In this document: piece by piece, positions 62,783 through 64,000 of the stretch
How the letters are laid out: every line of letters starts with the position of its first letter
How positions within the stretch are numbered: the stretch's first letter is position 1
Origin: JBGTCD01 sp041749015
Lineage (GTDB): Bacteria > Bacteroidota > Bacteroidia > Cytophagales > Cyclobacteriaceae
DNA length: 64,000 nt
Direction of reading: 5' to 3'
NCBI GenBank assembly: GCA_041749015.1
Contig: JBGTCD010000096.1
Location: 1-64,000, forward strand
Notes under the pieces: generated by a model
Seen by the model: only the letters and a program-made list of their open reading frames with translations
Told to the model about the DNA's origin: nothing
The model's database searches: none
Position numbers and translations under genes: made by a program

Positions 62783-64000
62783 ATGGAACAGGAAGTCTAT
62801 TCAACCCTTACAGAAACCCTGGATGGACTTGGCACTTTTTTGCCGGAAATAGCACTTGTAGCTTCTATCCTTTTGATTTTTGCTCTTGAAACCTTTACCC
62901 GTGGCCTCAGCATTCAATGGTCTAGGGTAATGGGTATCGGTGGTTTTATGGTGGTTTTAGGATTGTCATTATTACAATGGCCGCTATTGGATTCAGGTAA
63001 TTCCATTACCCTTTTTGAGGAAATGCTCATCTTGGATCGTCTTTCTGTGTTTTTTAAAATTCTTTTTTCTATTGCCGGAATACTGGTTCTTTTATTCCCG
63101 GTAGAAATCAATGGAGAACCCAGACAAGTTGCACATCGGTTTGCTGTTTTCGCAGTGCTCATCCTTTTCATGGCTCTGGGTGGACATTTACTCTTGATGG
63201 CCTCCAACCTCCTGATGGCCTACATGGCAATCGAAGTCCTATCTATTTCTGGGTATTTGATCACCTTTTTCAGATTTGAAAAATATTCAGGTGAGGGTGG
63301 CATTAAATATTTGATTTTTGGAGGCGTTTCTTCGGCCGTCATGCTATACGGATTTTCCTTTTTGTACGGCCTGGGAGGGACTCTTGATTTTACCAATCCG
63401 GACTTTTTTGCACAATTGTCTGTATCATCAGTTCCTTTGTTAGTAATAGCCATCCTGATGTCTTTGGCCGGGATTTTATTTAAACTATCAGCAATACCCA
63501 TGCATTTTTGGGCACCAGATGCGTATAGAGTAGCGCCTACCGGAGGTTTGGCTTTTATCTCGGTAGTCCCCAAAATAGCTGCTTTGGTATTATTGATCAG
63601 ATTGACCCCAGGGTTCTCCGATATTCTTGCCGCAACCCCTTTATCCTGGATGGTGCTGATGGCAACCATTGCAATGATCACCATGACAGCAGGAAATGCT
63701 GCTGCCCTATCCCAGAAAAATGCCCTTCGGCTGATGGCTTATAGCGGCGTAGCCCATACCGGTTTTTTATTGATCGGGGTGGTGGTGCTGACCGAATATT
63801 CCTTCTATGCGGTGGTGTTTTATGCTGTAATTTTTGCCTTAGCTAACTTAGGCACCTTTTTATTGTTGAGTGTTTACCGCCTGAATAACCCAGGCTTGGA
63901 AATGAGCCGGTTCCATGGTCTGGGATTTAAAGCGGCATTGCCGGCGGTGCTGCTCCTCATCGGGATGATAGCCCTTACCGGTTTACCACCAACCGCAGGC
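62783..64000 (+). CDS. nuoN: NADH-quinone oxidoreductase subunit N (3' partial)
   Basis: Open from the ATG at 62783 to the window end (406 codons), 2 bp after nuoM. Motifs: NLLMAYMAIEVLSISGYLI with the conserved Glu, KYLIFGGVSSAVMLYGF, LAGILFKLSAIPMHFWAPDA with Lys, and LRLMAYSGVAHTGF. It is the third antiporter-like subunit of complex I. The remaining ~60-80 residues lie beyond the window. Confidence 0.96.
   Translation, partial: MEQEVYSTLTETLDGLGTFLPEIALVASILLIFALETFTRGLSIQWSRVMGIGGFMVVLGLSLLQWPLLDSGNSITLFEEMLILDRLSVFFKILFSIAGILVLLFPVEINGEPRQVAHRFAVFAVLILFMALGGHLLLMASNLLMAYMAIEVLSISGYLITFFRFEKYSGEGGIKYLIFGGVSSAVMLYGFSFLYGLGGTLDFTNPDFFAQLSVSSVPLLVIAILMSLAGILFKLSAIPMHFWAPDAYRVAPTGGLAFISVVPKIAALVLLIRLTPGFSDILAATPLSWMVLMATIAMITMTAGNAAALSQKNALRLMAYSGVAHTGFLLIGVVVLTEYSFYAVVFYAVIFALANLGTFLLLSVYRLNNPGLEMSRFHGLGFKAALPAVLLLIGMIALTGLPPTAG

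Overview
The window reads as chromosomal DNA of a Bacteroidota bacterium, most likely a Cytophagales-type marine or soil organism. The supports are a SusC-type TonB plug domain, Bacteroidota-style -7 promoter boxes (TAnnTTTG), several GTG or TTG starts with little sign of Shine-Dalgarno sequences, many lipoproteins, and a HemJ/CopD protein, a SUI1-like factor and DUF427 typical of the group. I recognised no rRNA, tRNA, CRISPR array, phage gene or transposase.

Layout. 1-5.5 kb: the 3' part of a giant alpha-2-macroglobulin (A2M) protein with a SusC-like plug domain nested inside it. 5.5-15.4 kb: a secreted EEP-family hydrolase and a quinone-oxidoreductase-like enzyme, a trehalose synthase/phosphatase fusion, a PAS histidine kinase under a perfect 26-bp palindrome, a DsbA-type oxidoreductase, an ABA4-like membrane protein, and a MoxR ATPase/VWA pair. 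15.4-20.4 kb: two very small ORFs ending in a terminator, a Usp-SUI1-DUF427 run, then an accessory pocket with two toxin-antitoxin modules (BrnTA and a PIN-domain pair) beside mnmE. The PIN module lies between intact mnmE and a second, diverged copy of the mnmE 3' end. 20.5-25 kb: a five-gene Mn/Zn (tro/mnt-like) ABC transporter operon with a DtxR-family repressor. One permease also carries a DtxR-like domain. 25-25.9 kb: a repeat-rich noncoding stretch holding the 3' remnant of a second glycosyltransferase gene.

25.9-35 kb: glycosyltransferase, dapD, a DUF3108 protein, a RidA-family gene broken by one TGA, and a second, classical thioester A2M. 35-40.2 kb: a small lipoprotein, a cytochrome c/SCO/HemJ operon, a Crp/Fnr regulator, an M28 peptidase and a DUF2064 protein. 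40.3-47.4 kb: a tight operon joining a flavoprotein and a membrane polyferredoxin to three glycosyltransferase-like proteins and a rhodanese lipoprotein. Its joint function is not known to me. 47.5-54.4 kb: a saccharopine dehydrogenase-like protein, two small membrane proteins, ispE, fabI, two uncharacterised membrane proteins and murI. 54.5-64 kb: a complex I cluster, nuoH-I-J-K-L-M-N (N cut by the window edge), with a TPR sensor histidine kinase placed between nuoH and nuoI.

Most of the window is ordinary core metabolism: respiration, cell wall, fatty acid, isoprenoid and lysine/diaminopimelate genes. The unusual points are the A2M-plug chimera, the mnmE-flanked toxin-antitoxin micro-island, the kinase inside the nuo operon, the permease-DtxR fusion, the redox/glycosyltransferase operon and the palindromes upstream of the PAS kinase and fabI.
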